From Cellulomonas sp. 73-92 (GTDB lineage Bacteria > Actinomycetota > Actinomycetes > Actinomycetales > Cellulomonadaceae): a stretch of DNA of 64,000 bases. Made by a program: the position numbers and the translations under genes. The notes below the pieces were generated by a model that was not told the DNA's origin, did not search any database, and was given only the letters and a program-made list of their open reading frames with translations. Position 1 is the stretch's first letter; every line of letters starts with the position of its first letter. Shown one piece after another: positions 34,550-42,142 of the stretch. The stretch spans positions 189,542-253,541 of the forward strand of contig NZ_MKTH01000018.1 in NCBI RefSeq assembly GCF_001898175.1. The letters are read 5' to 3'.

Positions 34550-35344
34550 ATGGCCCTGCGGTACGACGACGACCTGCGACTGGCTCACGTCATCGCCGAC
34601 CAGGTCGACGCCCTCACCCTCGAGCGGTTCCACGCGCAGGACCTCCGGGTCGAGACGAAGCCGGACCTGACGCCGGTCACGGACGCCGACCGTGCCGCGG
34701 AGGAGATCGTCCGCTCCCAGCTGGGCCGCACCCGGCCGCGCGACGCGGTGCACGGCGAGGAGATGGCCGACACGGGCCACGGGCCACGCCGCTGGATCGT
34801 CGACCCGATCGACGGGACGAAGAACTTCGTGCGCGGCGTGCCCGTGTGGGCGACGCTGCTGGCGCTCATGGACGGCGACGAGGTGGTCGTCGGCGTCGTC
34901 TCGGCCCCGGCGCTGCACCGGCGGTGGTGGGCGGCCACCGGCTCCGGGGCGTGGACCGGGCGCGCGCTGTCGAGCGCGACGCCGATCCACGTGTCGGCCG
35001 TCGACCGGCTGGAGGACGCGTCGTTCTCCTACTCAGAGCTCGGCGAGTGGGAGCAGGCCGGGCGGCTGGGCGGCTTCCTCGACCTCACCAGCCGCGTGTG
35101 GCGCACCCGCGCCTACGGCGACTTCTGGTCGCACGTGCTCGTCGCCGAGGGCGCGGTCGACATCTCCGCCGAGCCCGAGCTCGCGCTGCACGACATGGCC
35201 GCCATCGTCCCGGTCGTCGTCGAGGCAGGTGGCCGCTTCACGTCGATCCGCGGCGTGCCCGGCCCGCTGGGCGGCTCGGCCCTCGTCACCAACGGCCTGC
35301 TGCACGACGAGGTGCTCGAGATCCTCGACCCGCTGCCGCGCTGA
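34550..35344 (+). CDS. hisN: Histidinol-phosphatase, inositol-monophosphatase family (HisN type)
   Basis: 264 residues from ATG 34550, 10 bp after rsgA. Metal-site motifs of the IMPase superfamily: TDADRAAEE, the GEE of HGEEMAD, WIVDPIDGTKNFVRG, and the late Asp in AEPELALHDMAAIVPVVVEAGG. In actinobacteria the gene in this position, after aroA-rsgA, encodes the histidinol-phosphate phosphatase of histidine biosynthesis. Activity on other sugar phosphates (inositol, galactose, fructose bisphosphate) cannot be excluded from sequence. Confidence 0.88.
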   Translation: MALRYDDDLRLAHVIADQVDALTLERFHAQDLRVETKPDLTPVTDADRAAEEIVRSQLGRTRPRDAVHGEEMADTGHGPRRWIVDPIDGTKNFVRGVPVWATLLALMDGDEVVVGVVSAPALHRRWWAATGSGAWTGRALSSATPIHVSAVDRLEDASFSYSELGEWEQAGRLGGFLDLTSRVWRTRAYGDFWSHVLVAEGAVDISAEPELALHDMAAIVPVVVEAGGRFTSIRGVPGPLGGSALVTNGLLHDEVLEILDPLPR

Positions 35345-35345
35345 G

Positions 35346-36122
35346 CTATCGCGCGAGCTGGAGGCGGCGCCACGCCTCCACGGTGAGCGCCGCGCACGCC
35401 GCCCCGAAGGCCACGACGAGCGCGAGGGCCCCGGCGGGGACGCTGCCGGGGTGCATCGCCCACAGCGCCGGGCTGGCCAGAGGGAACCAGACCGAGCCGC
35501 CGACGAACACCCAGATCTGCGCGGTGACGATGGTCACGGCCGCGACGGCGACGCCCGCCAGGACGCTCCGTGCGAGCGTCGCCACGACGGCCGCCGCCAG
35601 CGAGATCAGCGCGGTGAGCAGGCCGAGGACGACGATCCGCGCGAGGCCCGCCGCCGTCGCGCCGGTGAGCGGGCCCAGGCCGAGCGCCAGCCCGGCGACG
35701 GCGAGGACGACGACGAGCGCGACGCAGACGAGCAGCGCCCAGCACAGGTGGACGACGAGCTTGGCGGTCGCGATCGCCCGGCGGCCCACCGGGAGCCCGA
35801 ACAGCGCCGGCACCGTCCCGTCGGCGAACTCGCGGCCGACGAGCCACGACGCGCCCATCCCGAACGCGAACACGGACGCGGCGGCCGTGACCTGCGTCGA
35901 CGCGAGGACGAGAGCGTGCCAGTCGGCTGCCACGACCTCGGGGCCGAGCTTCGCCAGGAGCTGCGCGCGCGCCTCGGGTGTCCCGCCGCCGCGCGCCGCG
36001 ACGACGAGCGATGCGACGATCGCCGGGACTCCCAGGGCGAGCAGCAGACCGGTGACCCGCAGGGTCCACGACGCCCTCGCCTTGCGCGACTCGACCGCGA
36101 GCGCGGTGCCGAACCCCGTCAT
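35346..36122 (-). CDS. ABC-2 type transporter permease subunit
   Basis: 258 residues, about six hydrophobic segments, with the N-terminal cytoplasmic helix MTGFGTALAVESRKARASWTLR and the WLVGREFADGTVPALFGLPVGRRAI loop of ABC-2 permeases. It overlaps the ATPase gene by 4 bases (start 36122; ATPase stop at 36119). It stops one base from the convergent hisN. Third gene of a TetR-controlled export operon; substrate unknown. Confidence 0.9.
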   Translation of the reverse strand: MTGFGTALAVESRKARASWTLRVTGLLLALGVPAIVASLVVAARGGGTPEARAQLLAKLGPEVVAADWHALVLASTQVTAAASVFAFGMGASWLVGREFADGTVPALFGLPVGRRAIATAKLVVHLCWALLVCVALVVVLAVAGLALGLGPLTGATAAGLARIVVLGLLTALISLAAAVVATLARSVLAGVAVAAVTIVTAQIWVFVGGSVWFPLASPALWAMHPGSVPAGALALVVAFGAACAALTVEAWRRLQLAR

Positions 36123-36838
36123 GCCGTCACCGCCTCGTGCACCTTGGCGAAGAAGGCCCGCTCGATGTCCACCCCGCCGGGATCGAGCTCGCCCACGAGG
36201 CGGCCCTCGGCGATGACGGAGATCCGGTCCGCGATGCGCGCCACCTCGTCCAGGTGATGGCTGGAGACGAGCGCGCCGGTGCCCGCCGCGGCGCGACGCA
36301 GGATCGCCTCGCGCAGCGTGATGATGCCTGCCGGGTCGAGGGCGGTCGTGGGCTCGTCGAGGACCAGCAGCCGCGGGCCGTGAGCCAGGACCGCGGCGAG
36401 GCCGAGGCGCTGCGCGTTGCCGGCGGACAGGCGGCGCACCTTCACGCGCGCGTACCTCGCCAGGTCGAGCTCGTCGAGCACGTCACCGACGGCGGCAGGA
36501 ACGTCCCCGCGCGCGATGCCGTGCATGCGCGCCGCGAGCTCGAGGTTGGTCGTGCTGTCGAGCTCGCCGTAGGTCAGCGGGTGCTCGACGAACGCGCCGA
36601 CCCCCGCCCACACCTCCGGGCCGGCGGCGCGGACCTCCGCACCCAGCACCTCGACGCTCCCCGCCTGCGGGCGCAGCATGCCGAGGACGAGCTTCATGAG
36701 CGTCGACTTGCCGGCGCCGTTGAGGCCGACCAGCGCGTGGACCTCGCCGGCGCGCACCGCGAGGTCGACGCCGCGGATGCCGGCGCCCCCGGGGTAGGTG
36801 TAGCCGACGCCGTCCAGCCGCAGCAGGGTCTCGGTCAT
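36119..36838 (-). CDS. ABC transporter ATP-binding protein
   Basis: 239 residues from ATG 36838, overlapping the TetR stop (ATGA). Walker A VGLNGAGKSTLM, signature RRLSAGNAQRLGLAA, Walker B LLVLDEPTTALDP, and switch His SSHHLDE. Half-size exporter ATPase working with the permease encoded next. The longer open frame upstream lies within tetR and is not coding. Confidence 0.93.
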   Translation of the reverse strand: MTETLLRLDGVGYTYPGGAGIRGVDLAVRAGEVHALVGLNGAGKSTLMKLVLGMLRPQAGSVEVLGAEVRAAGPEVWAGVGAFVEHPLTYGELDSTTNLELAARMHGIARGDVPAAVGDVLDELDLARYARVKVRRLSAGNAQRLGLAAVLAHGPRLLVLDEPTTALDPAGIITLREAILRRAAAGTGALVSSHHLDEVARIADRISVIAEGRLVGELDPGGVDIERAFFAKVHEAVTA

Positions 36839-37395
36839 GGCCGGTGCTCCAGGAGGTCGAGGGCGCGCAGGATCGTGGCGCCGAGGGTCGTGCCGGGGCG
36901 CGCCGGCCACCCGAGCAGCGCCGTGGTCAGGGCGCCCAGCAGGGCGGCGGCGCACACCGCCGCGTCGAGAGGGTCGGTGCCGCCGGCTGCCAGCGCCTCC
37001 GCGATCGCCGCCTCGGTCGCGGCCGTGCCCGCGCGGATGGCCGGCCGCAGGCTCGGCGTCGCCGCCCCCAGACTCACACGCGCGCGGAGCGCCTCGTCGT
37101 CGTCCAGCGGCTGGCCCTCCCACGCCGACCGCACGCCACGCGCGGCCCGGACCAGCGGCGGCAGGTCGGTCGGCTGCGCGGCGACGGCGGCGGCGATGAG
37201 CGGGTCGTACGGGTCGCCGACGACGACCGCGTCCTTGCTGCCGAAGTGCCGGTAGAAGGTCATCTCGGTGACGCCGACGCGCTCCGCGATCTGCGCCACG
37301 GTCGTCGCGTCGTAACCCTGCTCCGCGAACAGCTCGAACGCCGCGTCCGTCAGACGGGCGCGCGTCCGGGCGGCCTTCCCACCGGTCGTCGTCAC
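36835..37395 (-). CDS. TetR-family regulator of the adjacent ABC exporter
   Basis: 186 residues from GTG 37395. N-terminal helix-turn-helix: RLTDAAFELFAEQGYDATTVAQIAERVGVTEMTFYRHFGSKDAVV, fully typical; the rest is a variable ligand-binding helical domain. It is the first gene of a three-gene operon (regulator, ATPase, permease) coupled by 4-base overlaps. The AT-rich dyad at 37402-37420 directly upstream is the probable operator, implying autorepression that is released by the pump's substrate. Confidence 0.93.
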   Translation of the reverse strand: MTTTGGKAARTRARLTDAAFELFAEQGYDATTVAQIAERVGVTEMTFYRHFGSKDAVVVGDPYDPLIAAAVAAQPTDLPPLVRAARGVRSAWEGQPLDDDEALRARVSLGAATPSLRPAIRAGTAATEAAIAEALAAGGTDPLDAAVCAAALLGALTTALLGWPARPGTTLGATILRALDLLEHRP

Positions 37396-37401
37396 CTAGA
37401 A

Positions 37402-37420
37402 AATGTGACTCACTAACATT
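37402..37420. promoter_or_regulatory. Probable TetR operator/promoter
   Basis: AATGT-N9-ACATT dyad (37402-37406/37416-37420) overlapping the small palindrome GTGACTCAC (37405-37413). It is a sharply AT-rich patch 7 bp before the TetR start. Confidence 0.65.
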
Positions 37421-37455
37421 CCGGCGTCAAGCCGGGCGCCGCGGCGAGCGCGCGG

Positions 37456-38220
37456 TCAGCCGAGGCCCAGCAGCGCCGGGAGCTCGGCGAGCGTGGTGAT
37501 CACCGGGACGCCGGCGGCGGCGACCTCGCGGTCGTGGACGTGCACGCGCCGACCGCCCGGGCGGTCCAGCCAGATCCCGACGAGCCCGGCGGCGGCCGCC
37601 GCGGCGGCGTCGATGTCCAGCTCGTCGCCCACGTAGACCGTGCGCGCGGGGTCGGTGCCGAGGCGTCGGGCGGCCTCGAGGAACACCGCCGGGTCGGGCT
37701 TGCCGACGCCGAGGGTGTCGACGCCGACCAGCATCGGCACCCGGCCCCCGAAGCCGGTGCGGGCGAGCTTGTTCTCCTGGTAGGCGACGCCCGCGTTCGA
37801 CAGCGCGCCGACCGGCAGCCCGGCCGCCAGCAGCCGGTCGACGAGCACGCTCGCGTCCTCGTGCGCCCGCCAGCCGGCGACGAACCCGGCGTCGAACACC
37901 TCGTCCCACGCGGCGAAGTCGGCCTCGCTCAGCGCCGGACCGCCGAACAGCTCGTGCAGCTGGTTCGCGCGCAGCAGCCGCTGCTCGACGAAGCCCAGCT
38001 CCCCGCGCGTGTACGCGCGGTAGTGGCCGCCGGTGTCGGCGCGCCAGGCAGCGAGCATCTCGTCGACGCGGTCCGCGGCGCCCGCCGGCAGGTAGGCGCC
38101 GGCGACCGCGGCCAGCGCGTGGACGAAGGCCCCGCGGGTGTCGACGAGCGTGTCATCGACGTCGAACAGCACGCCGTCGACCGGGCCGATCGACGTCGGG
38201 GCCACGCCGAGCGCCGTCAC
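37456..38220 (-). CDS. HAD-superfamily hydrolase (phosphatase)
   Basis: 254 residues from GTG 38220, overlapping the gltX stop (GTGA). HAD motif [11 protein letters not shown] (nucleophile Asp), a helical cap (~30-120), motif II ALSNAG, motif III Lys in [10 protein letters not shown], and motif [19 protein letters not shown]. It dephosphorylates a small phosphometabolite; the substrate is not evident, and phosphoglycolate or nucleotide phosphatase annotation would be guesswork. Coupled translation with gltX is a frequent actinobacterial arrangement. Confidence 0.9.
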   Translation of the reverse strand: MTALGVAPTSIGPVDGVLFDVDDTLVDTRGAFVHALAAVAGAYLPAGAADRVDEMLAAWRADTGGHYRAYTRGELGFVEQRLLRANQLHELFGGPALSEADFAAWDEVFDAGFVAGWRAHEDASVLVDRLLAAGLPVGALSNAGVAYQENKLARTGFGGRVPMLVGVDTLGVGKPDPAVFLEAARRLGTDPARTVYVGDELDIDAAAAAAAGLVGIWLDRPGGRRVHVHDREVAAAGVPVITTLAELPALLGLG

Positions 38221-39707
38221 AGGGTGGCGCGCAGCCGCGCGATGCGGGCGAGCGTCGCCTCGCGGCCGAGGATCTCCATCGACTCGAACAGCGGCGGCGA
38301 CACCCGCCGGCCCGTGACGGCCACCCGCAGCGGCGTGTAGGCGAACCGCGGCTTGACGCCGAGGCCGTCGACGAGCGCGGCGGCCAGCGCCTCCTGCGCG
38401 GCGGCGGCCGTGAACGACGGCAGGTCGGTCAGGGCCTTGGTGGCCGCGTCGAGGATCGTCGCGGCGTCCTCGCGCAGCCCGGCGCGGGCGTCGTCCTCGA
38501 CCACCAGGTCGTCGTCGCCGACGAAGAGGAAGCCGAGCATGCCGACGGCCTCGCCGAGCAGCGTCATCCGCTCCTGGACCAGCGGGGCCGCGGCGGCCAG
38601 CCGCCGGCGCTCGTCGTCGGTCAGCTCGTCGTACGACGAGGCCGAGAGCAGGCCGGCCGGGGCCAGGTACGGCACCAGGCGGTCGCGGAAGTCGTCTGGC
38701 GCGAGCATTCGCACGTGCGCGGCGTTGATCGCCTCGGCCTTCTTCAGGTCGAAGCGCGCCGGGTTGGGGTTGACGTCCGCGATGTCGAACGCGGCGACCA
38801 TCTCGGCCAGCGTGAACACGTCGTGGTCGGGCGCGATGCCCCAGCCGAGCAGCGCGAGGTAGTTGAGCAGGCCCTCGGGGGTGAACCCGCGCTCGCGGTG
38901 GAGGAAGAGGTTGGACTCCGGGTCGCGCTTGGACAGCTTCCGGTTGCCCTCGCCCATGACGTACGGCATGTGGCCGAACAGCGGCATCACCGACGCGATG
39001 CCCAGCTCGAGCAGCGCCCGGTACAGCACCACCTGGCGGGGCGTCGAGCTGAGCAGGTCCTCGCCGCGCAGCACGTGGGTGATGTCCATCAGCGCGTCGT
39101 CCACCGGGTTGACCAGCGTGTACAGCGGGTGGCCGGTCGAGCGGACGATGACGTAGTCCGGGACCGAGCCGGCCTTGAACGTCACCTCGCCGCGGATGAG
39201 GTCGGTGAACGTCACGTCCTCGTCGGGCATCCGCACGCGGATCACCGGCTCGCGCCCCTCCGCGCGGTACGCGGCCTTCTGCTCGGCGGTCAGGTCACGG
39301 TCGAAGCCGTCGTAGCCCAGCTTCGGGTCCCGGCCGGCGGCGACGTGCCGCGCCTCGATCTCCTCGGGCGTCGAGAACGACTCGTACGCGTACCCGCCCT
39401 CGACCAGCCGCCGGGCGACGTCCCGGTAGATCGCCATCCGCTCGCTCTGCCGGTACGGCGCGTAGGGACCGCCGACCTCGACACCCTCGTCCCAGTCCAG
39501 GCCCAGCCAGTGCAGCGCGTCGAGCAGCTGCTGGTAGCTCTCCTCGGAGTCACGCGCGGGGTCGGTGTCCTCGATGCGGAAGACGAACGTCCCGCCGACG
39601 TGCCGGGCGTAGGCCCAGTTGAAGAGCGCGGTGCGGATGAGGCCCACGTGCGGCGTCCCGGTCGGGGACGGGCAGAAGCGGACCCGGATCGGGGAGGTGT
39701 GGGTCAC
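38217..39707 (-). CDS. gltX: Glutamyl-tRNA synthetase
   Basis: 496 residues from GTG 39707; the 71 extra codons of the longer frame are rejected because homologues start at [17 protein letters not shown]. Class I motifs: HIGH-like [10 protein letters not shown] near the start and KMSKS-like KLSKRDPES (~residue 255). Charges tRNA-Glu, and tRNA-Gln where the amidotransferase route is used, as in most actinobacteria. It is followed by the overlapping HAD gene and preceded by a nested inverted repeat at 39782-39851. Confidence 0.96.
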   Translation of the reverse strand: MTHTSPIRVRFCPSPTGTPHVGLIRTALFNWAYARHVGGTFVFRIEDTDPARDSEESYQQLLDALHWLGLDWDEGVEVGGPYAPYRQSERMAIYRDVARRLVEGGYAYESFSTPEEIEARHVAAGRDPKLGYDGFDRDLTAEQKAAYRAEGREPVIRVRMPDEDVTFTDLIRGEVTFKAGSVPDYVIVRSTGHPLYTLVNPVDDALMDITHVLRGEDLLSSTPRQVVLYRALLELGIASVMPLFGHMPYVMGEGNRKLSKRDPESNLFLHRERGFTPEGLLNYLALLGWGIAPDHDVFTLAEMVAAFDIADVNPNPARFDLKKAEAINAAHVRMLAPDDFRDRLVPYLAPAGLLSASSYDELTDDERRRLAAAAPLVQERMTLLGEAVGMLGFLFVGDDDLVVEDDARAGLREDAATILDAATKALTDLPSFTAAAAQEALAAALVDGLGVKPRFAYTPLRVAVTGRRVSPPLFESMEILGREATLARIARLRATL

Positions 39708-39781
39708 GGGGGTACAGCCTAGTTGCGAGCCCCGAGGCCCCCCGCCCTCCCGAGGTCGACGCGCGACCAGCCCGGCCTGCA

Positions 39782-39851
39782 CCGAGGTCGATAGCTTCCG
39801 GCGACGTCGACAGACGCCACCGTCGCCGCCGAGCGGGACTATCGACCTCGG
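39782..39851. repeat. Nested double inverted repeat between rnhA and gltX
   Basis: Outer perfect 13-bp arms CCGAGGTCGATAG (39782-39794) and CTATCGACCTCGG (39839-39851) enclose inner perfect 8-bp arms CGGCGACG (39799-39806) and CGTCGCCG (39821-39828). A third partial copy of the arm (CGAGGTCGA) lies at ~39751. It is 8 bp after the rnhA stop, so it may terminate rnhA, or be a REP-type element. Confidence 0.75.
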
Positions 39852-39858
39852 CGGCGGG

Positions 39859-40302
39859 TCAGCGCGGGACGCCGCGGTTGGCGAGCTCGTCGGCCTTCTC
39901 GTTGCCGGGGTCGCCGGCATGGCCCTTGACCCACACCCAGCGCACCTGGTGCCGGGCGAGCTCGGTGTCGAGCGCCTGCCACAGCTCCTGGTTCTTCACG
40001 GGCTTCTTGTCACGCGTCAGCCAGCCGTTGCGCTTCCAACCAGCCATCCAGGACGTCACGCCCTGCATGACGTACTGCGAGTCGACGTGCAGCGTCACCG
40101 GCACCGGGCGCGTCAGCGCCCGCAGCCCCTCGATGACCGCGGTGAGCTCCATCCGGTTGTTCGTCGTGACCTTCTCGCCGCCGAACAGCTCGCGCTCGTG
40201 GTCGCCCCAGCGCAGCCAGGCACCCCAGCCGCCCGGGCCGGGGTTGCCCTTGCAGGCCCCGTCAGTCCAGATGTCCACGCCCGCCTCGTCGGGAGCGGTC
40301 AC
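39859..40302 (-). CDS. rnhA: Ribonuclease HI
   Basis: 147 residues from GTG 40302, overlapping the FAH-gene stop (GTGA); the upstream frame is not coding. RNase H motifs: [21 protein letters not shown] (first catalytic Asp), [13 protein letters not shown] (Glu), [10 protein letters not shown] (Asp), [17 protein letters not shown] (His loop and final Asp). It contains the basic protrusion (WKRNGW...KPVKNQELW) of HI enzymes. Removes RNA from RNA-DNA hybrids. Cytoplasmic. Confidence 0.95.
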   Translation of the reverse strand: MTAPDEAGVDIWTDGACKGNPGPGGWGAWLRWGDHERELFGGEKVTTNNRMELTAVIEGLRALTRPVPVTLHVDSQYVMQGVTSWMAGWKRNGWLTRDKKPVKNQELWQALDTELARHQVRWVWVKGHAGDPGNEKADELANRGVPR

Positions 40303-41081
40303 CGCCGGATCACCGGGTTGCGCAGCACGCCGATGTCCTCGACCTCGACCTCGACGACGTCCCGCTCCACGAGCGGCCCGACGCCGGCGGGCGTGCCCGT
40401 GAGGATGACGTCGCCGGGCAGCAGCGTGAACACCTCGGAGACGTAGGAGACGAGGTAGGCGACGTCGAACACCATCTGCGACGTGCGGCCGTCCTGCCGG
40501 GTGGTGCCGTTGACGCGCGCGCGCACGAACAGGTCGTCGACGTCGAGGCCCGGCACGATCCACGGCCCGAGCGGGCACGCCGAGTCGAAGCCCTTGGCCC
40601 GCGTCCACTGCGCGTCGGTGCGCTGGATGTCGCGCGCGGTGACGTCGTTGGCCACCGTGTACCCGAACACCTTGCTCAGCGCGTCCTCCGCCGCGACGTT
40701 GCGGGTGACCTTCCCGATGACGACGGCCAGCTCTGCCTCGTGCTCCACCTGCTCGGACCAGTCCGGCAGGACGATCGGGTCGTCCGGCCCGATCACGGAG
40801 GTGTTCGGCTTGAGGAAGAGCAGCGGCGCCGCCGGCACGGCGTTGCCCAGCTCGGCGGCGTGCTCGGCGTAGTTGCGGCCGACGCCGACGACCTTGCTCC
40901 GCGGGATCACCGGCGCGAGCAGCCGCACGCCCTCCTCGGCGAGCCTGACGCGCTCACCGGTCGGCTGCGTGGCCTGGTACAGCGGGTCGCCGCTGACGAC
41001 GATGAGCTCCTCGTCCCCGGGGTCGCCCTCGACGAGGGCGAACCGGGGGTCTCCTCCGGTGGTGAACCTGGCGATGCGCAC
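40299..41081 (-). CDS. Fumarylacetoacetate hydrolase (FAH) family protein
   Basis: 260 residues from 41081. A short N-terminal domain is followed by the FAH catalytic fold: [44 protein letters not shown] (the E-x-E metal ligands), [26 protein letters not shown], and [14 protein letters not shown]. These enzymes hydrolyse or decarboxylate 2-oxo acid products of catechol or related degradation, or act as oxaloacetate or acylpyruvate decarboxylases. The substrate here is not clear. It is coupled to rnhA. Confidence 0.9.
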   Translation of the reverse strand: MRIARFTTGGDPRFALVEGDPGDEELIVVSGDPLYQATQPTGERVRLAEEGVRLLAPVIPRSKVVGVGRNYAEHAAELGNAVPAAPLLFLKPNTSVIGPDDPIVLPDWSEQVEHEAELAVVIGKVTRNVAAEDALSKVFGYTVANDVTARDIQRTDAQWTRAKGFDSACPLGPWIVPGLDVDDLFVRARVNGTTRQDGRTSQMVFDVAYLVSYVSEVFTLLPGDVILTGTPAGVGPLVERDVVEVEVEDIGVLRNPVIRR

Positions 41082-41110
41082 GTCGCCACCCTAGGGCCAG
41101 CGGCCCGCTG

Positions 41111-41929
41111 CTAGGCCCGGGCGAGGACCTCGCCGTGGAGCACGACGAACCAGCCGTCCTGCTCCTCGCCCCACGCGCGCCAGGCCTCGGCGAGCTGCTC
41201 GAGCGCCACCTCGTCGGCCAGCCCGTGCGCGAGCGCGGCGCTCGCGAACCCGGACGCGACGCACCGGTCCGCCCACAACCGCGACCACCAGGCGCGCTCC
41301 ACGGCGGTGGCGTAGCACCACGTGCCGGCGCCGACCTCGACGCCGTCCGGGTCGAACCCGGCCTCGCGGACCCACGACGACAGCCGCCGGCCCGCGTCGG
41401 CCTGCGCGCCGAGGGCGGCCGCGACCTCGCGGTACAGCTGGCGCCACTCCTCCAGCCCGTCGCTCTCCGGGAACCACGCGAACCCGCCGTAGTCGGAGTC
41501 GCGCACGGCGACGAGCCCGCCCGGCCGGGCGACGCGTCGCATCTCGCGCAGCGCGGCGACCGGGTCGGTGAGGTGCTGGAGCAGCTGGTGGGCGTGCACC
41601 ACGTCGAACGACGCGTCGTCGAACGGCAGGCGGTACGCGTCCCCGACCTCGAACCGGACCGTGCCGACGCCCGCGTCCGCGGCGTGCGCCCGCGCCTCCT
41701 CGAGCACCTCCGGCGCCGAGTCCAGCCCGACGACCTCGCCGGGGGCCACGCTCCGCGCCAGGTCGACCGTCACGGTCCCCGGACCGCAGCCGACGTCGAG
41801 CAGGCTCATCCCCTCGCGCAGGTGCGGCAGCAGGTGGGTGGCGGAGTTCGCCGCGGTGCGCCAGCGGTGCGACCGCAGCACGGAGTCGTGGTGGCCGTGG
41901 AGGTACACGTCGGCGGGTCCGGTGCTCAC
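41111..41929 (-). CDS. Class I SAM-dependent methyltransferase
   Basis: 272 residues. SAM-binding motif I SLLDVGCGPGTVTVDLA, acidic motif VVGLDSAPE, then VRFEVGDAYRLPFDDASFDVVHAHQLLQHLTDPVAALREMRRVARPGG, a UbiE/Methyltransf_11 core. The C-terminal ~120 residues lack further recognisable features. Substrate unknown; likely a small molecule. It ends 29 bp before the FAH gene start and diverges from the DUF3516 helicase. Confidence 0.9.
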   Translation of the reverse strand: MSTGPADVYLHGHHDSVLRSHRWRTAANSATHLLPHLREGMSLLDVGCGPGTVTVDLARSVAPGEVVGLDSAPEVLEEARAHAADAGVGTVRFEVGDAYRLPFDDASFDVVHAHQLLQHLTDPVAALREMRRVARPGGLVAVRDSDYGGFAWFPESDGLEEWRQLYREVAAALGAQADAGRRLSSWVREAGFDPDGVEVGAGTWCYATAVERAWWSRLWADRCVASGFASAALAHGLADEVALEQLAEAWRAWGEEQDGWFVVLHGEVLARA

Positions 41930-42029
41930 GCTTTCATGCTAGGCACCCGGCTCACATGCCGGTACGCCCCCTCTCGCATGGCGAGATGCCCACGGATCCC
42001 TCGGCCACTTCGGTGCTTGCGCGCCGATT

Positions 42030-42047
42030 CGGTGCATCGATCCACCG
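42030..42047. promoter_or_regulatory. Dyad upstream of the DUF3516 helicase, possible operator
   Basis: CGGTGCATCGATCCACCG is an 18-bp palindrome with one mismatch. It is followed by two imperfect ~19-bp direct repeats beginning ACCGAT(C/G)CGGCGC at 42044 and 42063. A separate TCTCGC-ATG-GCGAGA hairpin is at 41972-41986. It lies in the 213-bp divergent region between the methyltransferase and helicase genes. Confidence 0.4.
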
Positions 42048-42142
42048 ATCCGGCGCGAAACCACCGATGCGGCGCCAAGCAGGGCGGCCCCACCGCCTGG
42101 CTCGTCGGCAGCCACCGTCCGCCGGGTGGCAGGATCGCGGGC

